Of a stretch of DNA of 29,678 nucleotides, positions 1-7,817 are shown in pieces (position 1 is the first letter of the stretch; each line of letters begins with the position of its first letter). The DNA is taken from positions 1 to 29,678 of the IMG/VR virus record IMGVR_UViG_3300009159_000223. One strand, 5' to 3'. The notes below the pieces were generated by a model. The model was not told the DNA's origin and did not search any database. It saw only the letters and a program-made list of their open reading frames with translations. The position numbers were made by a program, and so were the translations under genes. This stretch comes from a virus.

Positions 1-123
1 CGAAGTATCTAAAGTACCATTTGCGTTAATTCTACAGATACGAGAATAACTATTACCACTAACTACATTAAAAAATCCACCTACTAATATTTTACCATCA
101 GCTTGAATTGTCGAGCAAAAAGA
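1..123. repeat. Direct terminal repeat, left copy
   Basis: These 123 bases are identical to positions 29556-29678. The copies sit exactly at the two ends and both read in frame through the same gene, so this is the overlap of a circular or circularly permuted molecule rather than a dispersed repeat. It could be an assembler overlap or a true short terminal redundancy; the sequence alone cannot separate the two. Confidence 0.97.
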
Positions 124-540
124 ATATGGTGTGTTTGTACTACCCGTCCATAGTAATGGTAATTGTGTAAAGGTACCATCATTTGCACCTGTACTTGTAA
201 ATCTATCTATTAGTATATTGTCTCTACCAACAGCGATTACTTTACCATCCGCTTGTTCTACAACTCCTCTCGCAGTAAATGTTTGAGATGGGTTAAAGCT
301 TGTATCTAAATTACCTGTTTTTTTAAGTTTGAAGACAGTATCTATTGGATATCCACCATAGTTATCAATATCCCCACCAACAAATAAATCTCCTGATACA
401 GAGTTAATATACATACTCTCAACTGAGCAACACATATTCAACAAATCAAAACATCCAATAGGACATTCCGTATTAGTAGGAGTGATAGTTGGACTATAAC
501 TCGGGGTATTACTTGGTGTAGGACTAACTCTTATTCTCAT
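1..540 (-). CDS. Delta-60 beta-propeller tail protein, N-terminal part (gene continues across the circular junction)
   Basis: This is the 5' end of the gene that ends at 27000. The ATG at 540-538 opens a frame that stays open to position 1 (180 codons) and continues in frame at 29555, giving 1031 residues in all. It starts with a short proline/threonine tract (about residues 6-25) followed by Cys26 and Cys30. Delta-60 repeats (DUF5122-like, pattern DGKILVGG...RLN.NGSLDTSF) begin near residue 41; repeats 1, 2 and most of 3 lie here. The start is only 4 bases after the stop of the 153-residue P/T gene upstream, so the two are very probably co-transcribed. No signal peptide is seen. A role as a tail-tip adhesin or receptor-binding protein is inferred from the domain type and the position between tail genes. 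Confidence 0.88.
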   Translation of the reverse strand, partial: MRIRVSPTPSNTPSYSPTITPTNTECPIGCFDLLNMCCSVESMYINSVSGDLFVGGDIDNYGGYPIDTVFKLKKTGNLDTSFNPSQTFTARGVVEQADGKVIAVGRDNILIDRFTSTGANDGTFTQLPLLWTGSTNTPYSFCSTIQADGKILVGGFFNVVSGNSYSRICRINANGTLDTS

Positions 541-544
541 ATTT

Positions 545-1006
545 TTAACATATTGCGATTATACTGATTATAGGAGAACCAGTCCATCCTAAAGTTCCAT
601 CAATAATACAAGTCGTAAATATTGTGGTAAATGGAGGTATCGTTCCTCCTGTTGGATTACCAGAAACACATAATAATCCGCTCCAACTTATTTCATTTCC
701 TGTACTGTTTTCTATTTCATACTCAATACAATCAAAAGGGTCATAAGGAGAACTTGGTGTAATACTTGGGGTTGGAGTTTGCGTAGGTGTAGTTTCTGTT
801 CCTGTTGGTGTTGCGGTATTAGTTGGAGTGCTTGTAGGAGTTACTGGTATTGTTCCTGTTTGTGTTTGTGTCTGTGTGGGACTTTGCGTCATAGTAGGAG
901 TTAAACCAGGACATACTGTACCAGTCGCAGTTTGCGTTGGAGTGATACTTGGAGTTAAACTCGGTGTTGCCGTTATACTTGGAGTGGGAGTTTGCGTAAA
1001 TCTCAT
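545..1006 (-). CDS. Short P/T-rich tail protein with a four-cysteine module
   Basis: The protein has 153 residues. Residues 5-88 are an almost pure Thr/Pro/Ser tract made of TPTPS, ITPT and similar units, with one Cys at residue 32. Residues 93-153 form a compact module with cysteines at 93, 113, 133 and 153, spaced exactly 20 apart, the last being the final residue. The same spacing is seen near the C-terminus of the upstream 1085-residue protein and in the propeller protein downstream. It lies between these two large genes, 20 bases after one and 4 bases before the other. It is probably an accessory tail-fibre or tip protein, but no named family is recognised. Its opening residues resemble those of the next gene (MR.....PTPS.T), which suggests duplication or fission. 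The leader contains GATATTTATAAGTA before the ATG. Confidence 0.8.
   Translation of the reverse strand: MRFTQTPTPSITATPSLTPSITPTQTATGTVCPGLTPTMTQSPTQTQTQTGTIPVTPTSTPTNTATPTGTETTPTQTPTPSITPSSPYDPFDCIEYEIENSTGNEISWSGLLCVSGNPTGGTIPPFTTIFTTCIIDGTLGWTGSPIISIIAIC
743..994 (-). repeat. P/T-linker low-complexity tract
   Basis: This GT-rich tract (as read on the plus strand) encodes residues 5-88 of the 153-residue protein. It is the longest of six such tracts longer than about 90 bases. On the opposite strand it produces spurious Gly/Val-rich open frames. Confidence 0.85.
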
Positions 1007-1020
1007 TACTTATAAATATC
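1007..1020 (-). promoter_or_regulatory. Recurring GATATTTA leader before the 153-residue P/T gene
   Basis: Sense GATATTTATAAGTA touches the ATG at 1006. One of six variants of the same element. Confidence 0.3.
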
Positions 1021-1025
1021 AGTTT

Positions 1026-4000
1026 TTAACAAGGTGTTCCTAGTGAGGTTATTGTGAAGGCAGCTAAGTCAGCATAAGGGAAACCTGGTAAGATACTTCC
1101 TTGTTGAACGCAGACACCAAACATTACTGGACTTGAAGCAGTATAAACATATTCATAATTTACAGACCCATCACAAGTAGTATATTTCAACCATCCGTTA
1201 TCAGTAATGTTTATTGTTGTGTTTAGATAACAATTAACACTTCTCGTAGGACTTGGGGTCATCGTGGGTGTAGGTGTGGTTTGTGTTGCTGCAGGTGTTC
1301 CCGTAGGTGTAGGCGACAAGAATGGTGTTAAGGTAGGTGTGGGTGTAGGTAAAGGTGTTGCAACTTCACAATCGACAACATCTTGGTTTATACAGATGGT
1401 AAATGTATTACCTGTAAAGTTTCCATAATTCATACATACATCAAACGCTTCATTAGGGTTTAAAGTCCAAGATGAAGTTGTACCACTACAATTCTCAAAA
1501 TAGAATGTAGAACGACTAGTTCCTGTGTTTGTTATTTGGTAGGTATCACAATTAGTTCTACCTGTTTCAGTAAACTCATCGTATGGTGGTGCGAAATAAT
1601 TTGGAAATGCTGTATTGATAGTACAACCTGTTCCCACAAAGTAAGGGTATAATCCAAATCTACCACTTAATGCATTTGCTACCTGACTATACAAATATGG
1701 TGTGGTATATTCATAATCAGGGTTAAATTCAGTCTGTACTACTTTATAAGTAAATTGGTTTTCCTCCTCACCTAAAACTACTACGTATTGACCTTCAAAA
1801 GCGTATATGTGATAAATTAAATCTGTTGTTGTATGGATAACTGGTCTATCACAATCACAAGGTATTAGGTCATAAAACCTTATAGGGAATGGTGTATAGT
1901 CTCTTGTTAGTTTAACCAACTCAACATTACATAAACCAGGTTGTAATAAACTTAAACCTGATATTTTGTTAATTCTCCAATAAGCATTCTTAATTATAAT
2001 CTTTTCGTTGAAATATAATTGTGATACTTCCCACGGAGTTAGATACATCTTACACTGCATAATCTTATTCTCAGGTGATGTAAGGTCTTCTATATAATCT
2101 CTATAAAAGATATCATATTGAGTTGCTGCTTCAGGATAAATAAGTTCGTCAGGTGTAAATGTGTCTGTTGAATTATAAGTGAGGTAGTGGGAGAACCCTG
2201 TTAATGCAAATGGATAAGTAGTTAATCTATTATAATTTTGGTAATACGCAACGGGGAATGCATCACCACCAAATCTTACATACCAAGAGTTTTGCCCAAC
2301 GGCATCATTTGTTAAAGGAAATCCTCTAAAAGCGACTCTTGGTAATGAACGGAATGGTCTAAATTCAAACGATACCTTACCATTTGAACTATTTTGTTTC
2401 GTAATGAAATAACAACTCAAAGCTGGATTTGTAGTGCCTGATGCATTTAGGTAATAATCTGTGTTTTGACCTAAGGTCTGTGTTAGATTAGTTTGTGCGT
2501 TCTTATAGTCTTCACCTAAATTGATGATGTTTTGCCCAAAAATTAAATTAGACCTTGTATTAAACTGAGTGTTAATATAGTCCTTATCCATTTTGTTCGC
2601 TAAAAATATTGAGCCGTTGATGATTGATGAGGTGGGAGTTAAGGTGATTGAGGAGTCCCAATCAACTTTATTAGTCCAATCGAGGACTTCTCCTTTACCT
2701 ATATAATCAATCATAGGTTCAACAATTAACGTATTTGGTTTAATAGGGTGCTCCACTACCACAAGATTAAACATCTTGTTAATATTTTGTATAAAATCAA
2801 TTTGTTTAATTTCACAGGACATCTCCTCATTTAATTTAATATATGAAGGTAATGCTTGAGACTGACCGATAACTGTAAGTCTAATATCAACATATTTGAA
2901 ATCTGGTACAGGTGGTAAGGCTAAAATCATATAATCAAATCCATTATATAAACCTAAAGTACTAAATGTTGTTGAAGTATATGTGTTTTCAGCTTGAATA
3001 CCAGTAGTGGCATTATAACCATATAATGTAAGAGCGGTAGGCGGTGATGTTTCTATTGCGGAAATTAAACCAAAACTTTCACCATTAACAACAAGAACTC
3101 TGGCATCACCTAATAATATCGGGTCAAAATCTCCACTTGGAGTACCCAAATATTCACTAACAACACTTAAGGCTATTTTATATTGTCCTTGTGGAACTTT
3201 AAACATAGCATAGTTTAATCCACCAACAATAGGGTCTGCAGGTGGATAGGCTGGATTATATCCAAGGTTTTCATAAACGACTTCTATAGGGAATACAATA
3301 TCTAATGTTGTTGGAGGGTTAGGAAATATTGAAACAGAGAATGGTTGGTAAGAGTCTCCAACACTTGCAGAGGTTGTCCCTGTTGTGTTAAAAAACTGAA
3401 ACTCATATTTCTTTGACTGTGATAGATAAACTGACTCTGTGTTAAACGATAGGGGTAAGTATTGTCTTCCAAAATAATCTGTAGCAAAAAACTCACTCTC
3501 AATCGTATAACCAGCATCACTCATAATAAGTTCATATAGTTTTCTTACACGAAGGTTAGGTATTAAGTAGGCTAAGTTTACAGCGTTTGGGTATCCACCT
3601 AAAACGTCCCAATAATCAAAAAATCCTGGTACTCCTGAGAATGCCAGTACAGGTGTGTTTGCTGTATCAATATCTCGTATATCATTAAACGTATTACCTG
3701 TATAGTCATAACCTCTTTGGGCTAACATCAAATTAACATCACCATTTACGGTAGAGTTATTTACGTACGGTTCATAAAATCCAGTACCATCTAATTCATT
3801 AAGAACATTTATATTTTGGAAACTCGGGTCATCAAGCCAAAATACGTTATCGGTTAATCCTGAAACATAATAATTCACAGGGGTTGTATCGACCTCACAT
3901 AAGGACTTATCCCCTATGTTTGCGACAACATCTCCTACTGCGTTATAGAAACTAATGGAATATATTTTTTCTGTCTTATTGATAGATACAGAGTTCATAC

Positions 4001-4283
4001 GGACATAACCATTATAGATTTCAAATCCATCGTATAATAAGTCAGCCTCAAACTTCTTCTTGGGGTTCCAATCTAGATATACTGAATTGATATCAAAAAA
4101 GTAATTGAATATGTCGTTGTTGTTCTTACTACCAGGAACTCTAAACTCTTTAGTAAAGGCACTATTCTTTTTAGTGATATCCTGTATCTCGGCAAATGAT
4201 ACTTCTATGTCTATGTCTTCATTACCATATAACTCTAAGTATTTTTGTTCTCCATTTACATAAGTCCTTATTTGTAATCCCAT
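1026..4283 (-). CDS. Large tail tip/hub-like structural protein with C-terminal P/T linker and four-cysteine modules
   Basis: The protein has 1085 residues. The N-terminal ~120 residues (LELYGNEDIDIEVSF, then FTKEFRVPGSKNNNDIF) match, from memory, a conserved group of virion proteins in flavobacterial and other Bacteroidota siphophages, probably distal-tail or tail-hub associated. The long middle part has no motif I can name. Near the C-terminus a four-to-five-cysteine module (residues 912-972: Cys 912, 932, 950, 964, 972) is followed by a P/T linker (973-1017) and a second cysteine module (Cys 1018, 1037, 1058, 1085) that ends on the last residue. It starts 3 bases after the previous stop. 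The body probably attaches to the tail and the cysteine/PT end is probably an exposed host-contact region; both statements are inference. Confidence 0.82.
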   Translation of the reverse strand: MGLQIRTYVNGEQKYLELYGNEDIDIEVSFAEIQDITKKNSAFTKEFRVPGSKNNNDIFNYFFDINSVYLDWNPKKKFEADLLYDGFEIYNGYVRMNSVSINKTEKIYSISFYNAVGDVVANIGDKSLCEVDTTPVNYYVSGLTDNVFWLDDPSFQNINVLNELDGTGFYEPYVNNSTVNGDVNLMLAQRGYDYTGNTFNDIRDIDTANTPVLAFSGVPGFFDYWDVLGGYPNAVNLAYLIPNLRVRKLYELIMSDAGYTIESEFFATDYFGRQYLPLSFNTESVYLSQSKKYEFQFFNTTGTTSASVGDSYQPFSVSIFPNPPTTLDIVFPIEVVYENLGYNPAYPPADPIVGGLNYAMFKVPQGQYKIALSVVSEYLGTPSGDFDPILLGDARVLVVNGESFGLISAIETSPPTALTLYGYNATTGIQAENTYTSTTFSTLGLYNGFDYMILALPPVPDFKYVDIRLTVIGQSQALPSYIKLNEEMSCEIKQIDFIQNINKMFNLVVVEHPIKPNTLIVEPMIDYIGKGEVLDWTNKVDWDSSITLTPTSSIINGSIFLANKMDKDYINTQFNTRSNLIFGQNIINLGEDYKNAQTNLTQTLGQNTDYYLNASGTTNPALSCYFITKQNSSNGKVSFEFRPFRSLPRVAFRGFPLTNDAVGQNSWYVRFGGDAFPVAYYQNYNRLTTYPFALTGFSHYLTYNSTDTFTPDELIYPEAATQYDIFYRDYIEDLTSPENKIMQCKMYLTPWEVSQLYFNEKIIIKNAYWRINKISGLSLLQPGLCNVELVKLTRDYTPFPIRFYDLIPCDCDRPVIHTTTDLIYHIYAFEGQYVVVLGEEENQFTYKVVQTEFNPDYEYTTPYLYSQVANALSGRFGLYPYFVGTGCTINTAFPNYFAPPYDEFTETGRTNCDTYQITNTGTSRSTFYFENCSGTTSSWTLNPNEAFDVCMNYGNFTGNTFTICINQDVVDCEVATPLPTPTPTLTPFLSPTPTGTPAATQTTPTPTMTPSPTRSVNCYLNTTINITDNGWLKYTTCDGSVNYEYVYTASSPVMFGVCVQQGSILPGFPYADLAAFTITSLGTPC
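1233..1367 (-). repeat. P/T-linker low-complexity tract
   Basis: Encodes residues 973-1017 of the 1085-residue tail protein, directly between Cys972 and Cys1018. Confidence 0.85.
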
Positions 4284-4286
4284 ATA

Positions 4287-5891
4287 TTAACCTTGTGTTG
4301 AGTATCGTTTTACGCTTGCGTAGTTTAGTGTAAAGGTGTATTGAAATATCTTTTGATATCTACGTTGGTATCTCTCTAATGACTTCTCCTCAATCACCAC
4401 AGGGATAAGATGTTCGTATAATCTAATCTCATTCAAACAAGACTCACAGTTATCAATATTGTGGATACAACGAGGTATCATACCTGTCCCTTTAATAATA
4501 TATACTTCAGGAGAGAAAAAAATCTCTTCTACAATAGAGGTATCGTTTTCATCCATAAACCAAGACTGGCATTTAACTTTGTAATCACCAATTTGGTCGT
4601 AGATATTTGTTCCACGTTCGTATGAACCTCTTGAATAGAATTGTTTGTTTAACGAAGCTTCTTTACGATATGACTTACGTTCAACTTCAAATGTCTTTGA
4701 TGACTTCTTACCAAATGAATATGTGTCCCACTGCCCTCTACCATTCAAAAAAAGCAGATGTACTGGCTGGTTAAGACAGTCATAAGGTTGCATCATAAAC
4801 TCTAATACTTCACTACTTCTTGCACTAAATGATAAGTCCTCTGTCGTTGGAGTGGTGTAGAAACAAACCTTCTCAGCAGCAGTTGGAATTACATTTGTAC
4901 CTTGTGCTGTTATGTTATATGGTAAGTAGAATACCCCCATCTTGAATAAGTCCCACACGTTGTATAGTGTTGAGTCGTTTGCTGTATATGCTGAGTATGT
5001 GTATGGTGTATCAGCAAATAAAGATGCTCTTGATACTAACGCTTGTGTTTGATTATTAAAGTAGTCATTCTGTCCGTCAAGGAACGATACGATGATAGGA
5101 CAATCAGGGTGATGCATTCTCGTTCTCATAGCGTGTGATACGATATCAGGTTGACTTAATGTCTTGTAATATCTACCAGCAGCGTTTAGGAACTCTCTTG
5201 GCCCACAAGTTGTATCAGGCCCTTGGGTAAAGATGTTTCTAAATAAGTTGTAGTAATAGAATGATTGGTTATTAACTTGGAAGAAGTTAGGTGATTGTGT
5301 ATAACCTGACCCTAATGTTGCTCCTGATAAATAAGGTTCAGGGATAAGTGAGTTATCCACACCAGGGAATATGTTAATAGGGTATGGTTGGTATGAAGCT
5401 ACGGGGTCAATATCATATATAATTGAACCAGCTGATGTGTCTTCATATTCACACCCCACGATTACTTGGTATTGTTCTATGTGCCATAATGTCTCAACAT
5501 CAGGGTTGATGTCTCCATTAGGCCATAGGTTATAGGCGTTGTATGTTCTTGTTTGTGTCGCATCACTTAAGGTAATAATAGAGTTTTCTTCAGCAACAAA
5601 GTTCAAGTATGGATAAGTTGTTCCACTCATTCTTGGATTGGCTGTTAAGAAGTTTCTAACAATTTGTTCCAAATCAACTATAGCTTTACCATAAGAGTTT
5701 GGTCTCACCTTTAGTCTTGCTGTTGGTTGTGGGTTATTATTAAAATCTACACTATCAGGACGGAAGTATATGTCGATGATATACTTGAAGTTCTGTAAAG
5801 TATAACCTGTTGATGAAAAAGTCCAAATGTGTTCCGCATTACTTGGTGTAATTGTTAGCGGGGACTGGTCTATATTGATTATTACGCTCAT
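4287..5891 (-). CDS. Conserved tail/virion structural protein
   Basis: The protein has 534 residues and no enzymatic motif. Its N-terminal part (IWTFSSTGYTLQNFKYIIDI, then ARLKVRPNSYGKAIVDLEQI) resembles a family found in tail operons of Bacteroidota siphophages, usually annotated as hypothetical or structural. A C..C..C cluster (CIHNIDNCESC) lies about 60 residues from the C-terminus and may be structural. It lies 7 bases after the gp10-like gene and 3 bases before the 1085-residue tail gene, so it belongs to the tail operon. It may be a baseplate or distal tail component; the exact role is not shown by the sequence. Confidence 0.78.
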   Translation of the reverse strand: MSVIINIDQSPLTITPSNAEHIWTFSSTGYTLQNFKYIIDIYFRPDSVDFNNNPQPTARLKVRPNSYGKAIVDLEQIVRNFLTANPRMSGTTYPYLNFVAEENSIITLSDATQTRTYNAYNLWPNGDINPDVETLWHIEQYQVIVGCEYEDTSAGSIIYDIDPVASYQPYPINIFPGVDNSLIPEPYLSGATLGSGYTQSPNFFQVNNQSFYYYNLFRNIFTQGPDTTCGPREFLNAAGRYYKTLSQPDIVSHAMRTRMHHPDCPIIVSFLDGQNDYFNNQTQALVSRASLFADTPYTYSAYTANDSTLYNVWDLFKMGVFYLPYNITAQGTNVIPTAAEKVCFYTTPTTEDLSFSARSSEVLEFMMQPYDCLNQPVHLLFLNGRGQWDTYSFGKKSSKTFEVERKSYRKEASLNKQFYSRGSYERGTNIYDQIGDYKVKCQSWFMDENDTSIVEEIFFSPEVYIIKGTGMIPRCIHNIDNCESCLNEIRLYEHLIPVVIEEKSLERYQRRYQKIFQYTFTLNYASVKRYSTQG

Positions 5892-5898
5892 AATTTAA

Positions 5899-6444
5899 TT
5901 ATTGGTTTGGTTCTTTTAATATGTCTTCAAAAAAGTTTTGCATATCAATACCTAAAGCTTTAACTGCGTCCTTCTCAAACTCTTTAGCAAAGTCTGTAAA
6001 GGCATCATCGTAGAAGTTGGTTGGTCTAATACCAAACCTTTGTATTATTTTTGATATTGCAAAGGCAGTTCCTTTAATTCTAAACTTTTGAAACTTACCT
6101 GTCTGTGTGTTTTTATTTAATCCCTTGGTTCTAATCCAATCCATAAGTGGTTTGATAGGAACGTATTTACCTGGTTTTCTACCATCATTTACGTTCTGCC
6201 AATAGTCCAACATCTTAACCAAGATTTGATTGGTTGAAGGGTTAAATGAAACATTTATTGAGTTATATAGATTACCCTTTTTAACCTTCATATTTCTAAT
6301 ACCTTGAAACTTGGAACTTCTTGTTCCATTATATCCTGGTGCGTATGGATATGGTGCTGCTAAAGACTTTTTTAATAGGTCTTCGAAACTCTCTGCGAGT
6401 CCCTGCATTACTTGGTTATATTGTTCTAAAGGTATCTGTTGCAT
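5899..6444 (-). CDS. HK97 gp10-like neck/tail-completion protein
   Basis: The protein has 181 residues. The order of features fits the HK97-gp10 family of head-tail joining proteins: an N-terminal helix, a conserved basic strand region (KKGNLYNSINVSF), then DYWQNVNDGRKPGKYVP near residues 80-100, then a helix-rich C-terminus with IIQRFGIRPTNFYDDAF. These proteins act at the neck between connector and tail tube. The ATG overlaps the stop codon of the preceding tail-terminator-like gene by one base (TAATG), indicating translational coupling. Assignment is by pattern recognition only. Confidence 0.72.
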   Translation of the reverse strand: MQQIPLEQYNQVMQGLAESFEDLLKKSLAAPYPYAPGYNGTRSSKFQGIRNMKVKKGNLYNSINVSFNPSTNQILVKMLDYWQNVNDGRKPGKYVPIKPLMDWIRTKGLNKNTQTGKFQKFRIKGTAFAISKIIQRFGIRPTNFYDDAFTDFAKEFEKDAVKALGIDMQNFFEDILKEPNQ

Positions 6445-6989
6445 TATTCACTTACCCCATCACTATTGTTATCACACGGTGGGAACTCCGCGTATGGTGC
6501 GATACATCTGTTTATTGCGTCAGGTACTCTAATTCTAATCTTACCTGCCCATCCTGCAACATAGTCATCGTATGCTTCCTCAAATGGGGTCATTTGAATA
6601 GGGTAATCAATATCAAGATTACAATAACACTCCATACCTGTTGCATACTTAAGTTGTGCTATCACATCTTTTAGAATGTCTAGTGTATCACTTGTTGCGT
6701 CAATTTGGTTATCAAAGTTCTTGGTATTCATAATATCCATTATTAGAATATTAAAGTCATACACGGTCTCTCTACCATCTGTTGAAGCACCATCAGTAAT
6801 AACCCACATAGATGGATAGTATGGGGCTCTTCTTGGGTCATTCTCAAGTTTTAATCGTTCTTCTGTATTGTAGATAAGTTGTTCTATAGAACCCTGACCC
6901 CACGATTGTATTTGTTCGTGATATGTTCCTAATTGACGGAGCAAATCCAATATCTTTTTGTAGTTATAATAACCGACTGCGTTTGCCAT
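6444..6989 (-). CDS. Tail-terminator-like protein
   Basis: The protein has 181 residues and is acidic. An N-terminal helical segment (YYNYKKILDLLRQLGTYHEQ) is followed by a beta-rich region with a YPSMWVITDGAS stretch and a TVYDFNILIMDIM strand, then a helix where a DTLDIL...DVIAQLKY pattern recurs. This is the layout of small tail-terminator proteins (gpU/gp17-like), and such proteins in Bacteroidota phages carry the same VYDF.I.IMD motif. It sits between the chaperone and the gp10-like gene, as expected for tail completion. The start lies 2 bases after the chaperone stop. Confidence 0.66.
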   Translation of the reverse strand: MANAVGYYNYKKILDLLRQLGTYHEQIQSWGQGSIEQLIYNTEERLKLENDPRRAPYYPSMWVITDGASTDGRETVYDFNILIMDIMNTKNFDNQIDATSDTLDILKDVIAQLKYATGMECYCNLDIDYPIQMTPFEEAYDDYVAGWAGKIRIRVPDAINRCIAPYAEFPPCDNNSDGVSE

Positions 6990-6991
6990 AC

Positions 6992-7776
6992 TTAAAATCT
7001 TTTTTGTGCCATTAAGGCCTTTTGTTGTTCTCTCATTTTTATTTCATTAAGGTCTTTGGTATATGATAAATAGTTTAATACAAAGACTAACGGATACGTA
7101 GTAATTTCTTGAACTTTTGTGATATCCTCATTAGCCAAAGAAATAATTGTCCCAAACCAAGACCAAAACTTATTAAAACTTTGAATTTCACGAACAGCCA
7201 AGTCATCTTTAGTATCACCTTCGTCTTGTTGAGCAAAGAGCCCTTCAAATTGCCTCGTAATACTCTGTCGAAACGCAAAAAAAAACCAGTCGCACCATTC
7301 ACGTATTTCACAGGTAATTTCTTAAACTCTTCGGCTCTAAGTTGAACTTTACTTGAGTCGTATGGTTTATATGCACCATTCTCATCAACCTCTCTATATA
7401 ACATCGCCATCAACAAATGCATCTCCTTTTTCTTCTCCATAGGGGTTTTAGATAGGTAGGTATCAATATCAACAAACTCACCAAATGTTAGGTTAGGTAA
7501 GTCCAAGAACTTATATGTCTTACCTTTAAACTCTATAATCTGTTTGAACTCGTTTGAGTCCTTCATTAAAAATGTTGATAACTCTGTGGTTGCTTTAACA
7601 ATTTCTACTGCATCGGCATTCTCTATCTCTTGTTCTGTTAGTCCTGTAATCATAGACAAGAGTTTTATTGAGAACTCACGCTCGTCAGTCCACTCTTGTA
7701 ATAAGATTAGTTTAGACCACATTTCAACTGTAGGTTCTTCTACTTGGTATTTCTTACCTTTATATTTTAATTCCAT
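6992..7776 (-). CDS. Tail assembly chaperone, long (-1 frameshifted) product
   Basis: If ribosomes slip back one base on the T9 run at 7285-7277, codons 1-166 of the 7776 frame join 95 codons of the -1 frame to give a 261-residue protein that ends at 6992. The N-terminal part has the chaperone-like EFKGKTYKFLDLPNLTFGEF and KKEMHLLMAMLYRE stretches. The -1 frame reads as normal protein with FNKFWSWFGTIISLANEDIT and FVLNYLSYTKD, a pattern I associate with the C-terminal extension of tail chaperones in related phages. Tail chaperones of siphophages are often made in two lengths by -1 frameshifting, and they help tail tube proteins assemble on the tape measure. An alternative is a one-base homopolymer error that breaks a single continuous gene. 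Confidence 0.72.
7087..7776 (-). CDS. Tail assembly chaperone, unshifted product
   Basis: This is the zero-frame reading of the same gene, 229 residues. Residues 1-166 are the conserved chaperone part. The last ~63 residues, after the T-run, are strongly basic and hydrophobic and look like out-of-frame reading of the overlapping -1 frame rather than a folded domain. The ATG follows a leader with TAAAGATATTTTATAATAT, which is shared with the 49-residue gene at 26964. Functional naming rests on family resemblance and on the two-frame arrangement. The gene lies 41 bases downstream of the large terminase, unusually far from the tape measure gene. Confidence 0.7.
   Translation of the reverse strand: MELKYKGKKYQVEEPTVEMWSKLILLQEWTDEREFSIKLLSMITGLTEQEIENADAVEIVKATTELSTFLMKDSNEFKQIIEFKGKTYKFLDLPNLTFGEFVDIDTYLSKTPMEKKKEMHLLMAMLYREVDENGAYKPYDSSKVQLRAEEFKKLPVKYVNGATGFFLRFDRVLRGNLKGSLLNKTKVILKMTWLFVKFKVLISFGLGLGQLFLWLMRISQKFKKLLRIR
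7277..7287 (-). other. Candidate -1 ribosomal frameshift site (GG-T9)
   Basis: In the sense direction the sequence is GGT TTT TTT TTG in the zero frame. This contains the heptamer T TTT TTT, so both tRNAs can re-pair after a one-base backward slip. The -1 frame is open from here to 6992. About 20 bases downstream GAGGCAA and TTTGCTC could form a weak bulged stem, but I see no strong pseudoknot. Confidence 0.6.
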
Positions 7777-7797
7777 ATATATTATAAAATATCTTTA
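7777..7797 (-). promoter_or_regulatory. Recurring GATATTTA-type leader before the chaperone gene
   Basis: Sense strand TAAAGATATTTTATAATAT lies directly upstream of the ATG. The same 19 bases precede the ATG at 26964, and GATATTTA variants precede four other genes. It may be a promoter -7 element or a translation leader; no experiment or clear -33 box supports either. Confidence 0.35.
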
Positions 7798-7817
7798 ATT
7801 TATTTTTCATTCACAAC

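Noticed and set aside
743-994. Short direct repeats in the P/T tracts as a possible CRISPR array.
   Set aside because: Units are only a few codons long, have no unique spacers and are translated in frame.
6311-6674. Plus-strand ORFs opposite the gp10-like and tail-terminator-like genes.
   Set aside because: Cysteine- and aromatic-rich shadow frames with no recognised pattern, lying over well-supported genes.
7087-7276. The basic, hydrophobic zero-frame end of the chaperone as an overprinted lysis peptide.
   Set aside because: T-rich out-of-frame sequence often reads as hydrophobic; there is no separate start and the -1 frame is the protein-like one.
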